Numbered from the stretch's first letter, positions 1 through 8,526 are shown. The stretch is DNA of 64,000 nucleotides from VRUE01 sp963807425 (GCA_963807425.1 CAWEBZ010000010.1:62001-126000); one strand, 5' to 3'. Numbers and translations: made by a program. Notes: generated from the letters alone by a model not told the origin.

Positions 1-661
1 CCGGGGTGAGACCCATCGCGGGGGACACCTGGCCGGTTTGCATCACGATCAGTACGCCGACGACAGCGGCTAGCGCTCCACTGATCGCGAAAGCGATCGC
101 AATCAGACGATCGGCCCGGACGCCAAGCAGGCGTGCCATGTCGAAGTTCTCCGCCGCCGCTCGCATCGCCAGCCCCGTGCGGGTTCGGTAGAGCAGCCAC
201 CCAAGACCGCCCAGGACGATCACCGTGAGCCCGAGAGTGACGAACTCCAGGTTCGGTACCGAGATGCTGCCGATGCGGGTCGATTCGCTGATCGAGGCCG
301 GCGTCTCAACCGATTGGGCGCGAGCGTCGACCGCCACCGTCACGACGTTCTGGAGGATCGCCGCAACCGCCAGCGAGGTGACGAGCTGGGCGGAGAGATC
401 AGCGCCGCGCACCGGCCGGAAGGCCACGCGCTCGGCAAGGAGTGCGATCGCGATCCCGGCCAGCAGAGCACCGGTGACCGCCGCTGCAAAAGGCAGCCCG
501 GAGAAGACGTACAGGGCGTAGGCGGCGAGCATGATGAACTCGCCGTGGGCGAAGTTCATCATCCCCATCACCGTGTAGACGAGGGTGACGCCGAGGGCGA
601 TCAGCGCATAGAGACTTCCAAGGGCGAGGGCATCGATCAGGTTCTGGCCCAGCTCGGTCAT
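1..661 (-). CDS. livH: Branched-chain amino acid ABC transporter permease, LivH type (3' end outside window)
   Basis: Reading from ATG at 661 on the minus strand gives about 220 residues that run off the window start. The protein opens MTELGQNLIDALALGSLYALIALG and contains the LivH hallmark TVMGMMNFAHGEF near residue 35, followed by several hydrophobic segments. LivH forms the membrane channel of the Liv/Urt-type importer with LivM, two ATPases and a binding protein, which should lie beyond the window edge. The frame stays open across all 661 bases. It lies 95 bp downstream of a GntR-type regulator in the same direction, so regulation by that protein is possible. An amide or urea importer of the same family cannot be excluded from the permease alone. 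Confidence 0.88.
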   Translation of the reverse strand, partial: MTELGQNLIDALALGSLYALIALGVTLVYTVMGMMNFAHGEFIMLAAYALYVFSGLPFAAAVTGALLAGIAIALLAERVAFRPVRGADLSAQLVTSLAVAAILQNVVTVAVDARAQSVETPASISESTRIGSISVPNLEFVTLGLTVIVLGGLGWLLYRTRTGLAMRAAAENFDMARLLGVRADRLIAIAFAISGALAAVVGVLIVMQTGQVSPAMGLTP

Positions 662-756
662 TCCGTTGAATGATTAACTTTTTCCAAGCGCTCGAAAGAT
701 CTCACGCTGGCGATCTCAACGCGTTGCGACCTCGGACCTCGCTGACGAGCGCTAGG

Positions 757-1563
757 TCAGCCGAGCTCGAAGGAGAGCTGAGTGCTGTCGGTGCGGTAAA
801 TGAGGCGAGCGAACTCGAGCGGGTGCTCCTGCTTCGATCCCTCGGTCCGGCCGAACTGGACGAAGCGGCCCATCAGGGCCGGATCGCCGGCCGTAGCGCC
901 AATCTGGGAGGACGTCCACTCGCCGAAGAAGGTGTGCTCGATCGAGACAGTGGCACGGGTGATGTCGAGCCCGCTGGGCTTGGGCTCGGGCGGCCTCGCG
1001 CCGGTTTCGAGCGCCCGCGCGTTGGGAAGCAGCCACGGCAGGTGGGCAACGGTGGAGTAGGAGTCGACCAGGTAGGCCGATGGCTGGCCGACGTCGACGA
1101 TCGCGGTCACGTGTGCGATCGGGGTCCGCCGATCCTCGATCCCGAGGAAGCGCGACACGGTTTGGTCGGGCCGGCGGGTGCGTGCACTGACCACGGTGAT
1201 CGCCCGAGGGTCATCACACTCGAGCGACAATCTGACCAGCCCGGTTACCCGAACCTCACGCCGTGGCGGGGCGACGTAGGCACCCGACCCCTTGACCCGA
1301 ATGATGGCGCCGTCGCCGACGAGGAGGTCCAAGGCCGGCCTGATCACCGCCCGCGAGACGTTGAACTCTTCTTCGAGCTCGCGTTCGGAGGCAAAGCGGG
1401 CGCCGGCCTCCCAGGTCCCGACCTCCAGCATCACCTTGAGGGCTGCCCCGAGCTGGAAATAGAGCGGCACGTCACTGCTGCGGTCAAGCTCCCTGCTCTC
1501 GGCCAGGGAGACAGTGGACGACTGCCTAGGCCGGCCCTGGACTGGTTGCTTGGGCTTGGCCAT
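757..1563 (-). CDS. GntR-family transcriptional regulator with UTRA domain
   Basis: The 268-residue protein starts at ATG 1563 (MAKPKQPVQGRP). Residues about 30-100 form a winged helix of the GntR type (VPLYFQLGAAL, ASERELEEEFNVSRAVIRPALDLL, DGAIIRVKGSGAYVA). Residues about 110-260 fit a UTRA ligand-binding domain, ending LEFARLIYRTDSTQLSFELG. The reading frame is open far upstream, but that stretch antisenses the exporter gene and is not used. Such proteins repress transport or catabolic operons until a small effector binds. The downstream permease on the same strand is the natural candidate target. The effector is unknown. Confidence 0.87.
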   Translation of the reverse strand: MAKPKQPVQGRPRQSSTVSLAESRELDRSSDVPLYFQLGAALKVMLEVGTWEAGARFASERELEEEFNVSRAVIRPALDLLVGDGAIIRVKGSGAYVAPPRREVRVTGLVRLSLECDDPRAITVVSARTRRPDQTVSRFLGIEDRRTPIAHVTAIVDVGQPSAYLVDSYSTVAHLPWLLPNARALETGARPPEPKPSGLDITRATVSIEHTFFGEWTSSQIGATAGDPALMGRFVQFGRTEGSKQEHPLEFARLIYRTDSTQLSFELG

Positions 1564-1664
1564 TGAGTACCCGAGGATACCTTTCACACCAAAGCCAATG
1601 CCACATCTAACTCGTGCCAGCGCAGGAAAGTGACCTATTTGCCGAGCCAGTAAGAAAGGTCTAA

Positions 1665-1710
1665 CACGCCCGACAGGATTCGAACTGTGACCTTCGGGTT
1701 TCGTAGACGT
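1665..1710 (-). pseudogene. Decayed 3' fragment of a tRNA-Arg(ACG)-like gene
   Basis: On the minus strand this stretch reads GTCTACGAAACCCGAAGG, then a T-arm-like TTCGAATCC and an acceptor-like GTCGGGCG. It parallels the 3' half of the intact tRNA-Arg at 4271-4344, including the CTACGAA anticodon loop. It has an extra C in the anticodon stem and lacks one base of the T-stem, and no 5' half is present, so it cannot be a functional tRNA. Its last base abuts the stop codon of the MMPL gene. It may be a remnant attachment site. Confidence 0.6.
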
Positions 1711-3827
1711 CAGTCGCCGTGGTCGAAGCGGACGTCGGGCAGGGTGCGGTTGAGCCAAAGAGGCATCGACCAGGCCGCCTGACCGGCGAGCCGCAGGAAC
1801 ACCGGCAGCAACAACAGGCGAACCGGGAAGGTGTCGAGGAGGACGGCGACGCCGAGGATCACCCCCATCTCCTTCGGTGGCAGCGGCCCCGAGAGGGCGA
1901 AGGTGAAGAAGACCGCGACCATCACCGCGCCGGCGGCGAGGACGACGCGCCCCGAGCGGGCCAGCCCGCCGACCATAGCCTCCTTCGCGTCTCCCGTCCG
2001 CTCCCACTGTTCCCTCGCCGAGGAGAGCAGGAAGACGGTGTAGTCCATCGCGATCGCGAAGATCATCGCGAAGAAGAAGATCGGCCCCCAGGCGTCGAGA
2101 AAGCCCTGCGATTCGAAGCCGAGCAGGCCGCTCAAGTGACCGTCCTGGAAGATCAGCTTGGCGACCCCGAAAGCGGCGGCGGTCGAGAGCAGGTTGGCGA
2201 GAACCGCGATCGCTGCCACCAGCGGCGCCTGGAAAGCGACCAGCAGCAGCAGGAACCCGAGCCCGACGACGAGCCCGATCGCCAACGGCGCCTTCGCCGC
2301 CAGCCCCGACTCGAGGTCGTGGCTCTCGGCGGCCGCGCCGCCAACCAGCGCGGCCGGGGGCAGCGTGTCTCGCAGCCGCTCGACCGTGTCACCGAAGTCG
2401 GCGCTCGCGGCGGCGCTGGCCGGCACCGCGCCGATCAGGACCGCATCGCCTGCACCGGCAACGGGGGCAGCGACGGAAGCGATGCCGGGGTCGTCTTCCA
2501 GCCCCTCCTTCACGGCCGCGCGGGCGGAGCGCGGCACGGTGACTTGCATCGTCGCCGGCGCGCCCGTGCCGAAGGCGGCGCTGAGGTGCCGGTAGCCGAC
2601 TCGCGAGGAGTCCTCCTTGGGGACGACCTTGATCGACGGCATCCCCGTCTTCAGGCTGAGGGCTGGGAGGGCGAGGCCGACGAGGAGGACCAGGGCGAGG
2701 CCGCCAAACAGGAACGGGCGACGCCACAGCAGCTCCCCCCAGCGAGCGAGTCGCGGCGAGTCGCTATCGCCGCTGCCGGCCCAAGGTAGAGACAGCCTGT
2801 CGAGCCTGGGCCCAAGCTTGGCCAGCACCGCCGGCAGCAGCGTCAGCGTCGCCGCCAGCACGAACAGAACCGAGACCATGATCCCCAGCGAGACCGAGCG
2901 GAAGGCGGGACTGGGGACGAGCAGCACCGCCGAGATCGAGACGAGCACGGTGAGTGCGGAGAAGAGGACCGCCTTGCCGGCGCTGTCCATCGTCTCGGCC
3001 ACCGCCTCGACCGCGGTGCGCCCGCCCGCGAGGGCAGCGCGGAAGCTCATGACGACGAACAGCGCGTAGTCGATCCCGAGCGCCAGCGCGAACATCAGCG
3101 CGAAGTTCATCGCCCAGATCGAGATCGGCGAGATCAGGGTGCCGAGGTAGAGGACGCCGGCGGAGGCGACGAGGCCGGTGATCGTCAGCATCAGCGGCAG
3201 GCCCGCGGCCACCAGCGAGCCGAAGGCGAGGACGAGAATCGCCAGCGTCACCGGCCAGGAGATCAGCTCCGACTTCAGCATCGCCTCGCGGTTGGCTTCG
3301 TTGAAGTCCGCCCACATGGCAGCGGCGCCGGTCAGGTTCGCCTCGGTTCCGGGTCCCGCCGCGGCGGCGATCTCGGGCCTGAGGCGATCGGCAGCGGCGA
3401 CCATCTCGTTCGGCCCGCGGGCGGCGGTGCCGACCACGATCGCGGTCAGGCCATCGGCGGAGATCGATGTGCCGGGGCGTGGCGGGAGGACGGCGCCGAC
3501 CGCGGGGTCGGCGGCCAGCACCCGTTCGACCCCGGCCACCGTGCGCTGGAGCCGCGGCGCACTCGCTCCGGTTCCGGAGGAGCGGACCGCGACCTGGAGC
3601 GCGTAGGAGCCGGCGCCGCCGAACTCGCGCTGGAGCTGGTCCCGGGCCCGGACGGACTCCGAGCCGCTGGCCTCCCAGCCGGCGCCGGAGAGAGCCGTCT
3701 CGACCCGGGGTGCCAGCAACCCGAGGCCCACCGCGATCAATGCCCAGGCGAAGAAGACTCGTCGTCTGTGGGTCGCTGCGTAGCGCCCCAGCCGCCCGAT
3801 CGGTCCCAGCTTCCGTGCCGTGTTCAT
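1710..3827 (-). CDS. MMPL-family RND-type exporter
   Basis: The 705-residue membrane protein starts at ATG 3827 after a clear GAGGAGAAG ribosome site. It has the MMPL two-fold layout: an N-terminal helix (HRRRVFFAWALIAVGLGLL), a periplasmic loop about 45-190, a helix bundle about 190-370, a second loop and a second bundle containing FAMIFAIAMDYTVFLLS near residue 590. The first bundle has the equivalent ALGIDYALFVVMSF. Family members export lipids, siderophores or drugs using proton motive force. The gene is divergent from an ArsR-type regulator with dyads between them, so induction by that regulator's ligand is likely. The C-terminus is complete but abuts a tRNA fragment. Confidence 0.9.
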   Translation of the reverse strand: MNTARKLGPIGRLGRYAATHRRRVFFAWALIAVGLGLLAPRVETALSGAGWEASGSESVRARDQLQREFGGAGSYALQVAVRSSGTGASAPRLQRTVAGVERVLAADPAVGAVLPPRPGTSISADGLTAIVVGTAARGPNEMVAAADRLRPEIAAAAGPGTEANLTGAAAMWADFNEANREAMLKSELISWPVTLAILVLAFGSLVAAGLPLMLTITGLVASAGVLYLGTLISPISIWAMNFALMFALALGIDYALFVVMSFRAALAGGRTAVEAVAETMDSAGKAVLFSALTVLVSISAVLLVPSPAFRSVSLGIMVSVLFVLAATLTLLPAVLAKLGPRLDRLSLPWAGSGDSDSPRLARWGELLWRRPFLFGGLALVLLVGLALPALSLKTGMPSIKVVPKEDSSRVGYRHLSAAFGTGAPATMQVTVPRSARAAVKEGLEDDPGIASVAAPVAGAGDAVLIGAVPASAAASADFGDTVERLRDTLPPAALVGGAAAESHDLESGLAAKAPLAIGLVVGLGFLLLLVAFQAPLVAAIAVLANLLSTAAAFGVAKLIFQDGHLSGLLGFESQGFLDAWGPIFFFAMIFAIAMDYTVFLLSSAREQWERTGDAKEAMVGGLARSGRVVLAAGAVMVAVFFTFALSGPLPPKEMGVILGVAVLLDTFPVRLLLLPVFLRLAGQAAWSMPLWLNRTLPDVRFDHGD

Positions 3828-3849
3828 TTCTTCTCCTCTACCAGTTTAC

Positions 3850-3889
3850 AACTGTACAGTTTATCAACTTATCAGTTGTGAACTGTACA
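3850..3889. promoter_or_regulatory. Likely ArsR operator pair between exporter and repressor genes
   Basis: A perfect 12-bp palindrome AACTGTACAGTT lies at 3850-3861, and its half AACTGTACA recurs at 3881-3889, about three helical turns away. Both are in the 70-bp divergent gap, the second only 8 bp before the ArsR start codon. Repeated dyads here are the expected binding sites of a homodimeric winged-helix repressor controlling both genes. The binding itself is inferred. Confidence 0.6.
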
Positions 3890-3897
3890 ATGATCAC

Positions 3898-4230
3898 ATG
3901 CGACAGACTCAATTGACCCCAGAGGCTGCGGAGCTGATCGCGCGCCGTTTTCGCGCCCTCTCCGATCCGACCCGGCTGCGGATCCTCGACCTCCTGCGCC
4001 GCCAGGACGAGGCCTCGGTAGGGGAGATCGCCGAGCTGGTCGGGGGCTCGCAGCAGAACGTCTCCAAGCACCTCAGTGCCCTCCACGCCGAGGGCTTCGT
4101 CTCGCGCCGCAAGCGCGGGACCAGCTCGATCTACCGGATCGCCGACCCCGGCGTGCACCAAATCTGCGACGGAATCTCTGCCGGGATCGAGGCCCAGTTG
4201 GCGGAGATGGAGGCGGCGCTCTCCGGCTGA
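3898..4230 (+). CDS. ArsR-family winged-helix repressor
   Basis: The 110-residue protein starts at ATG 3898 (MRQTQLTPEAAELIARRFRALSD). The ArsR signature FRALSDPTRLRILDLL is at about 16-31 and the recognition helix segment SQQNVSKHLSALHAEGFVSRRKRGTSSIYRI at about 52-82. There is no CxC metal motif in helix alpha3, so it probably senses something other than arsenite or cadmium, or uses another site. It is divergent from the MMPL exporter and very likely controls it and itself through the dyads at 3850-3889. An upstream ATG would read through the operator and is disfavoured. Confidence 0.9.
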   Translation: MRQTQLTPEAAELIARRFRALSDPTRLRILDLLRRQDEASVGEIAELVGGSQQNVSKHLSALHAEGFVSRRKRGTSSIYRIADPGVHQICDGISAGIEAQLAEMEAALSG

Positions 4231-4270
4231 GCCGGCCGCCGCTTCAGCCGGCCCTCGGAACGACGAGGAA

Positions 4271-4344
4271 CGCGCCCGACTGGATTCGAACCAGTGACCT
4301 TCGGTTTCGTAGACCGACGCTCTATCCAACTGAGCTACGGGCGC
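4271..4344 (-). tRNA. tRNA-Arg(ACG)
   Basis: The minus strand folds as a full cloverleaf: acceptor GCGCCCG/CGGGCGC with discriminator G, D-arm GCTC/GAGC, anticodon arm TCGGT-CTACGAA-ACCGA with anticodon ACG, and T-arm ACTGG-TTCGAAT-CCAGT. CCA is not encoded. The length is 74 nt. It sits just downstream of the ArsR gene on the opposite strand. Confidence 0.95.
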
Positions 4345-4439
4345 TTGACCTGCGGATCGTGAATTCCGCGCCACTTTGGCGCTACCGCGACGCAGGGTGC
4401 TGGAGTCTAGGCTAGAGACTCGCTAGAGGGCCCGAGAAT

Positions 4440-4940
4440 ATGCTCCTGGCCGGTATGGACTGGCTAAACGAAAATTCCGGAGCGATCCAGGCGATCTCGA
4501 CGGTTCTTCTGGTGCTGCTCACAGCCGCCTATGCCGTGCTCCTTCGTCGGCAGAACAGGGCGGCGAACCTGCAGGTAGAGGCGATGGCAAAAGGATCGCA
4601 GGCGCAGGCGATGATCGACATCACGATGTTCCTGCAGGCGGAGTACGTGCGCGACGCTCGCCGGATGGTGCGTTCGATGAGTCCAAGCGAAGACTGGACC
4701 GAGAAACAGGTCGATGCGGTCGGCATCGTCTGCTCGAGCTTCGATGCGGTAGCGAGGCTAGGCGAAAACGGACTGATAGACCCGGAGCCATTCATAGCGA
4801 CCTGGGCGGCGACTCTGATCAGGTGTCACGAAGTATGCAAGCCGTACATACAAAGCATGCAGAAAGACAGATCTGGCCCGACCTATTGGTCGGCTTTCGT
4901 GGATGCGGCAACAGCCGCCGAAAAGCTCGCGAAGCTCTAG
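4440..4940 (+). CDS. Small single-TM protein, DUF4760-like
   Basis: The 166-residue protein has one N-terminal membrane helix (about 13-36, IQAISTVLLVLLTAAYAVLL) followed by basic RRQNR and a soluble helical domain containing MFLQAEYVRDARRMVRSM. This layout matches the loosely defined DUF4760 group of bacterial membrane-anchored proteins of unknown function. The start is either ATG 4440 or ATG 4455; neither has a strong ribosome site. Third-codon G+C is lower than in the flanking housekeeping genes. The function is unknown and the neighbours give no clue. Confidence 0.6.
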   Translation: MLLAGMDWLNENSGAIQAISTVLLVLLTAAYAVLLRRQNRAANLQVEAMAKGSQAQAMIDITMFLQAEYVRDARRMVRSMSPSEDWTEKQVDAVGIVCSSFDAVARLGENGLIDPEPFIATWAATLIRCHEVCKPYIQSMQKDRSGPTYWSAFVDAATAAEKLAKL

Positions 4941-4973
4941 AAGGCCCCTGGCTCCGCTTAGTCTGCTCGACCG

Positions 4974-5444
4974 TCAGGCCGCTTCGACTTCGACCGGCTT
5001 GTTCAACCGCACGTGCCAGTGGACGGTCGCGGTGGCGACGCGCTGGCCCGAGCTGTCGGTCAGCTCGACCTCACAAGGGAAGACGACCTTGCCGTCCGTG
5101 TCGAGGGTGGCGAGGGCGTCGGCCTGGGAGACGCCGAGCCTGGCGCTCGCCTCGATCGGACCTTTGGCGATCTTCTCGTAGGAGATCTCGGCGTTGCGGG
5201 CCAGCGGGGTGACTTCGCCGAGGCGCTCGGCGAAGGCGCCGACAAAGGCCGCCCCGGAGGCCGTCTCGGCAACGGTGAAGAGGGCGCCGGCGTGCTGTGA
5301 GCCGACGTGGTTGGTCAGCTCTGTGCGCTCGGGCAGCACGACCACGGCCTCGCCCTCGCCGACGCTGGTGATCTCCAGGCCGAGGTAGCCGGCGAACGGC
5401 ACCGCCTGCGTCATCCCTTTCGCGATCGCGTCGAAGTCGGTCAT
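4974..5444 (-). CDS. Hotdog-fold thioesterase-like protein (DUF4442/PaaI-like)
   Basis: The 156-residue protein starts at ATG 5444. The central NHVGSQHAGALFTVAETASGAAFVGAF segment has the layout of the hotdog long helix preceded by the loop that carries the catalytic region in PaaI/YiiD-type thioesterases. The C-terminal ATATVHWHVRLNK strand closes the fold. Such enzymes hydrolyse acyl-CoA or act as acyl-binding scaffolds. It is followed, after 21 bp in the same direction as transcription of pyruvate kinase, by no further partner that would fix its substrate. Family assignment is by pattern only. Confidence 0.72.
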   Translation of the reverse strand: MTDFDAIAKGMTQAVPFAGYLGLEITSVGEGEAVVVLPERTELTNHVGSQHAGALFTVAETASGAAFVGAFAERLGEVTPLARNAEISYEKIAKGPIEASARLGVSQADALATLDTDGKVVFPCEVELTDSSGQRVATATVHWHVRLNKPVEVEAA

Positions 5445-5465
5445 CTCCGCAAACCCTACCCGCCC

Positions 5466-6881
5466 TCAGGGCACGCGGTGGACCTCGAAGAGGTTGGTCC
5501 CCAGCTCCTGGTCGGGCAGGCCTGCTGTGATTGCGATCAGCTCGCCCGAGCTGGCGATGCCGTGCTTGGCGGCGAGGGCGGCGCAGTCGGCAAGCAGGGT
5601 GCGTACGTCGGGTTCATGCTCGCTGAGCACCGCGGTCACGCCGAAGAGAAGGCTGAGGCGGCGCACGGTCTCGATCCGCGGTGAGACCGCCAGCACCGGA
5701 ACGTTGGGGCGGTGGGCGGAGACTAGGCGCGCGGTGCGGCCACTGTGGGTCGGAACGACCAGTGCCGCCAGCCCCAGCCGGTAGACCGCGCCGACGGCCC
5801 CTTGGGCAACCGAGTCGGCGACGTCCTGGGTCGCCTGGTCGGTGCGGGTAAAGAGCCACTCGCCGTAGGGAAGGTCGGGCTCGGTGGCGCGGGCTATCTG
5901 GTCCATCACCCTCACCGCCTCGACTGGGTACTGGCCGACCGCGGTCTCCTCGGAGAGCATCACCGCATCGGTGCCGTCGTAGATCGCATTGGCGACGTCG
6001 GTCACCTCGGCCCGGGTAGGACGTCGCGCGGTGACCATCGAAGCCAGCATCTGGGTCGCGGTTATCGCCGGCTTCGAGCGCTTGCCGGCCGCCCGGATCA
6101 GGCGCTTCTGGACCACGGGCACCTGCGCGAGCGGCAGCTCGATCCCGAGGTCGCCGCGCGCCACCATGATCCCGCCGGTCGCCGCGCGGACGATCTCCTC
6201 TGCGTTCTCGGCCGCCTGCTGCTTCTCGATCTTGGCGATCAGCGGGATGTCGGAGTTGAGCGCGCGCAGGCGCTCGAACACGGGCTCGAGGTCGCTCGCG
6301 GTGGAGACGAAGGAGATGGCCAGCAGGTCGATGCCGTGCTCAACCGCGAACTCGACCCAGCCGAGATCGCCGTCGGTGGCCGCCGGGGCACTCGCCCCCG
6401 GCACGTTCATGCCCTTGTGCGAGGAGAGCGTCCCGCCTACCTCAACCTCGCAGTCGATGCCGCCGTCCTCCGGCTCGTGCACCCGCAGGCGAATCGCCCC
6501 ATCGGCGAGATAGACCAGCTCGTCCTCGCGCAGGGCCGTGACTTCGGGCCAGGCGACCGGGATCGTCTCCTCGTCCCCCTCGATCTTCCGCGGCGTCAGC
6601 TTCACGTGCGAGCCCGTCTCCAGCTCGGCGACATCGCCACGCAACTCGCCGATCCGTAGCTTCGGTCCAGGCAGGTCGCCGAGTACGGCGACCTCGCGGC
6701 CAACCTGCGCCGCAGCGGAACGGATCGAGTCGACCGTCTTTGCGTGGCGATCGCGGTCGGCGTGGGAGAAGTTGAGCCGCAGCACGTCCGCACCGGCCTC
6801 GATCAGACGAGTGAGAACGTCCTCGTCCCAGCTCGCCGGCCCGACCGTCGCGATGATCGCCGTTCGCCTGTCCTGCACCAT
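5466..6881 (-). CDS. pyk: Pyruvate kinase
   Basis: The 471-residue enzyme converts phosphoenolpyruvate and ADP to pyruvate and ATP at the end of glycolysis. It starts at ATG 6881 (MVQDRRTAIIATVGPASWDEDVLTRLIEAG). The N-terminal RLNFSHADRDRH and DLPGPKLRIG motifs bind substrate and ADP. IPLIAKIEKQQA carries the catalytic lysine. MVARGDLGIE binds Mg2+, and ITATQMLASM with PTRAEVTDVANAIYDGTDAVMLS is the standard barrel segment. The C-terminal allosteric domain is complete. The open frame extends upstream to 7235, but that part is antisense to the P450 gene. The gene is divergent from the P450 with 69 bp between the start codons. Confidence 0.95.
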   Translation of the reverse strand: MVQDRRTAIIATVGPASWDEDVLTRLIEAGADVLRLNFSHADRDRHAKTVDSIRSAAAQVGREVAVLGDLPGPKLRIGELRGDVAELETGSHVKLTPRKIEGDEETIPVAWPEVTALREDELVYLADGAIRLRVHEPEDGGIDCEVEVGGTLSSHKGMNVPGASAPAATDGDLGWVEFAVEHGIDLLAISFVSTASDLEPVFERLRALNSDIPLIAKIEKQQAAENAEEIVRAATGGIMVARGDLGIELPLAQVPVVQKRLIRAAGKRSKPAITATQMLASMVTARRPTRAEVTDVANAIYDGTDAVMLSEETAVGQYPVEAVRVMDQIARATEPDLPYGEWLFTRTDQATQDVADSVAQGAVGAVYRLGLAALVVPTHSGRTARLVSAHRPNVPVLAVSPRIETVRRLSLLFGVTAVLSEHEPDVRTLLADCAALAAKHGIASSGELIAITAGLPDQELGTNLFEVHRVP

Positions 6882-6930
6882 GCGTATGACTGTAGAGCGT
6901 GGCTGGTGCCTGATCGCGCCGACCAAACGT

Positions 6931-6948
6931 TGACATCGATCTATGTCA
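6931..6948. promoter_or_regulatory. Inverted repeat directly before the P450 start
   Basis: TGACAT-cgatct-ATGTCA is a perfect 6-bp dyad ending 2 bp before ATG 6951. It occupies the position where a ribosome site would be, so the transcript is either leaderless or starts translation at GTG 6960. A bound dimeric repressor here would block transcription start. The binding protein is not identified; TetR- or GntR-type operators have this general form. Confidence 0.5.
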
Positions 6949-6950
6949 CA

Positions 6951-8387
6951 ATGGTCCCCGTGAACCCGGTTGCCGAAGCACCGACAACGGAGAGGCCGCC
7001 CGCCAGTGAGCTGTTCGGCGAGGCGCCGCCCTCCCCCGCCGGACCGCTGGAGCCCGAGGAGGCTGCCGCCCTTCCCCGCCCCCCGGTGGTGCCACTGCCG
7101 CGGGCAGTGCAGATGCTGCGCTTCAACCAGCGCCAGATCCAGTACGTATTCCGCGCGCGCCGCGAATTTGGCGAGGTCTTCCGGATGCGAACCGCTCTGC
7201 CCGGCGGCCCGGTGATCACCAGCCATCCGGACCACGTGCGCTCGCTCTTCACGGCCAGCCCCGAGCAGGCGCCGTCACTGACCGGAGAGTCACCGCTGCG
7301 GCCGATCCTCGGCCCGAACTCGGTCCTGACCGCGGTCGGGCCGCGTCACATGCGCCAGCGCAAGCTGCTGCTGCCACCCTTCCACGGAGAGGCGATCGAG
7401 AAATACACGCAGATGATCGCCGACGCCGCCGAACGAGAGATCGACCGCTGGCCGCTGAACCGCCCCTTCGCCCTGGCGCCGCGGATGCAGGCGATCACCC
7501 TCGACGTGATCATGGCCGGGGTCTTCGGAATCGAAGGCCGCCCGGAGCGAGGCACCCCCGAGAACCGCCTGCGCTACGCGGTAAAGCGCATGGTCGAAGC
7601 CTCCACCTGGCCGATCGCCCAGGTAGGGGAGCTGATGAACCTCACCCGCGAAGAGCCGATCGGCGTGATCCGCCTTGGCTTGGACATCCTCGACAGCGCC
7701 ACCTACGGCGTGATCAAGGCACGACGCCGAGACGAGCACCTCGACGAGCGCCGCGACATCCTCTCGATCCTGCTCCAGGCCACGACCGAAGAGGGCGAGA
7801 CGCTGAGCGACAAAGAAGTCCGCGACGAGTTGCTCACCCTCGTCCTCGCCGGGCACGAGACCACCGCGAATTCGCTCGCCTGGACCTGGGAGCGCCTGGT
7901 CCGCAACCCGGCTGCCCACGAGAGCCTGCGGGAAGCGGTCCGTTCCGGTGAGGGCGCGGCCGAGCAGATCGAGGCAACGATCACGGAGAGCATGCGCTCG
8001 CGACCGGTGGTGCCGATGATCGGCCGTCGGGTGATGGCTCCCTGGCGGCTCGGCCCCTATGCGGTCTCCGCCGACACCCCGGTGACAATGAGCATCCTGC
8101 TCATCCACCACCGCGAGGACCTCTACCCGGAACCGTTCGAGTTCCGGCCCGAGCGCTGGCTGGGCCGCAAACCCGGCACCTACGAGTGGATCCCCTTCGG
8201 CGGTGGCATCCGTCGCTGCCTCGGCGCCGCCCTGGCGATGGCCGAGCAGCGCGTCGTGCTGGAGGCGATGGCCCGCCGCCTCGACCTCGAGGCCGCTGAG
8301 CCCGAGCCCGAGCGCGCCCTGCACCGCAACGTGACGATGATCCCCGCCCGGGGCGGGCGCGTGGTCGTCCGCTCCCGTCAAAGCTGA
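6951..8387 (+). CDS. Cytochrome P450
   Basis: The 478-residue haem monooxygenase has the I-helix oxygen-activation motif AGHETT at about 300-305, the K-helix ExxR at about 346-349 (ESMR) and the haem loop FGGGIRRCLG with ligand Cys near 423. There is no membrane anchor, so it is a soluble bacterial type needing separate redox partners. A ferredoxin is encoded at 30010-30282 but not nearby. The sequence resembles the CYP110/CYP138-like actinobacterial group by pattern; the substrate is unknown. The start ATG 6951 is chosen because it is the first in-frame ATG after the divergent pyk start; GTG 6960 is an alternative. The N-terminal 40 residues are Pro/Glu rich and probably disordered. Confidence 0.93.
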   Translation: MVPVNPVAEAPTTERPPASELFGEAPPSPAGPLEPEEAAALPRPPVVPLPRAVQMLRFNQRQIQYVFRARREFGEVFRMRTALPGGPVITSHPDHVRSLFTASPEQAPSLTGESPLRPILGPNSVLTAVGPRHMRQRKLLLPPFHGEAIEKYTQMIADAAEREIDRWPLNRPFALAPRMQAITLDVIMAGVFGIEGRPERGTPENRLRYAVKRMVEASTWPIAQVGELMNLTREEPIGVIRLGLDILDSATYGVIKARRRDEHLDERRDILSILLQATTEEGETLSDKEVRDELLTLVLAGHETTANSLAWTWERLVRNPAAHESLREAVRSGEGAAEQIEATITESMRSRPVVPMIGRRVMAPWRLGPYAVSADTPVTMSILLIHHREDLYPEPFEFRPERWLGRKPGTYEWIPFGGGIRRCLGAALAMAEQRVVLEAMARRLDLEAAEPEPERALHRNVTMIPARGGRVVVRSRQS

Positions 8388-8437
8388 GAACCAAGCGCCT
8401 GCGGAAGCAGAAGAGGCGGCGCTAATGTTTGGCCCCC

Positions 8438-8526
8438 GGAGAGGTGGCCGAGTGGCTGAAGGCACTCGCCTGCTAAGCGAGTAGGGGGCGCAAGCTCTCT
8501 CGAGGGTTCGAATCCCTCCCTCTCCG
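8438..8526 (+). tRNA. tRNA-Ser(GCT)
   Basis: Acceptor GGAGAGG pairs with CCTCTCC, with discriminator G. The anticodon loop CTGCTAA gives anticodon GCT, and the T-arm contains GGTTCGAATCC. A long variable arm (about 20 nt) is present, as expected for class II tRNA-Ser. CCA is not encoded. Confidence 0.95.

Noticed and set aside
1..673. Three plus-strand frames over the permease
   Set aside because: They are antisense to a clear LivH-type protein on the minus strand.
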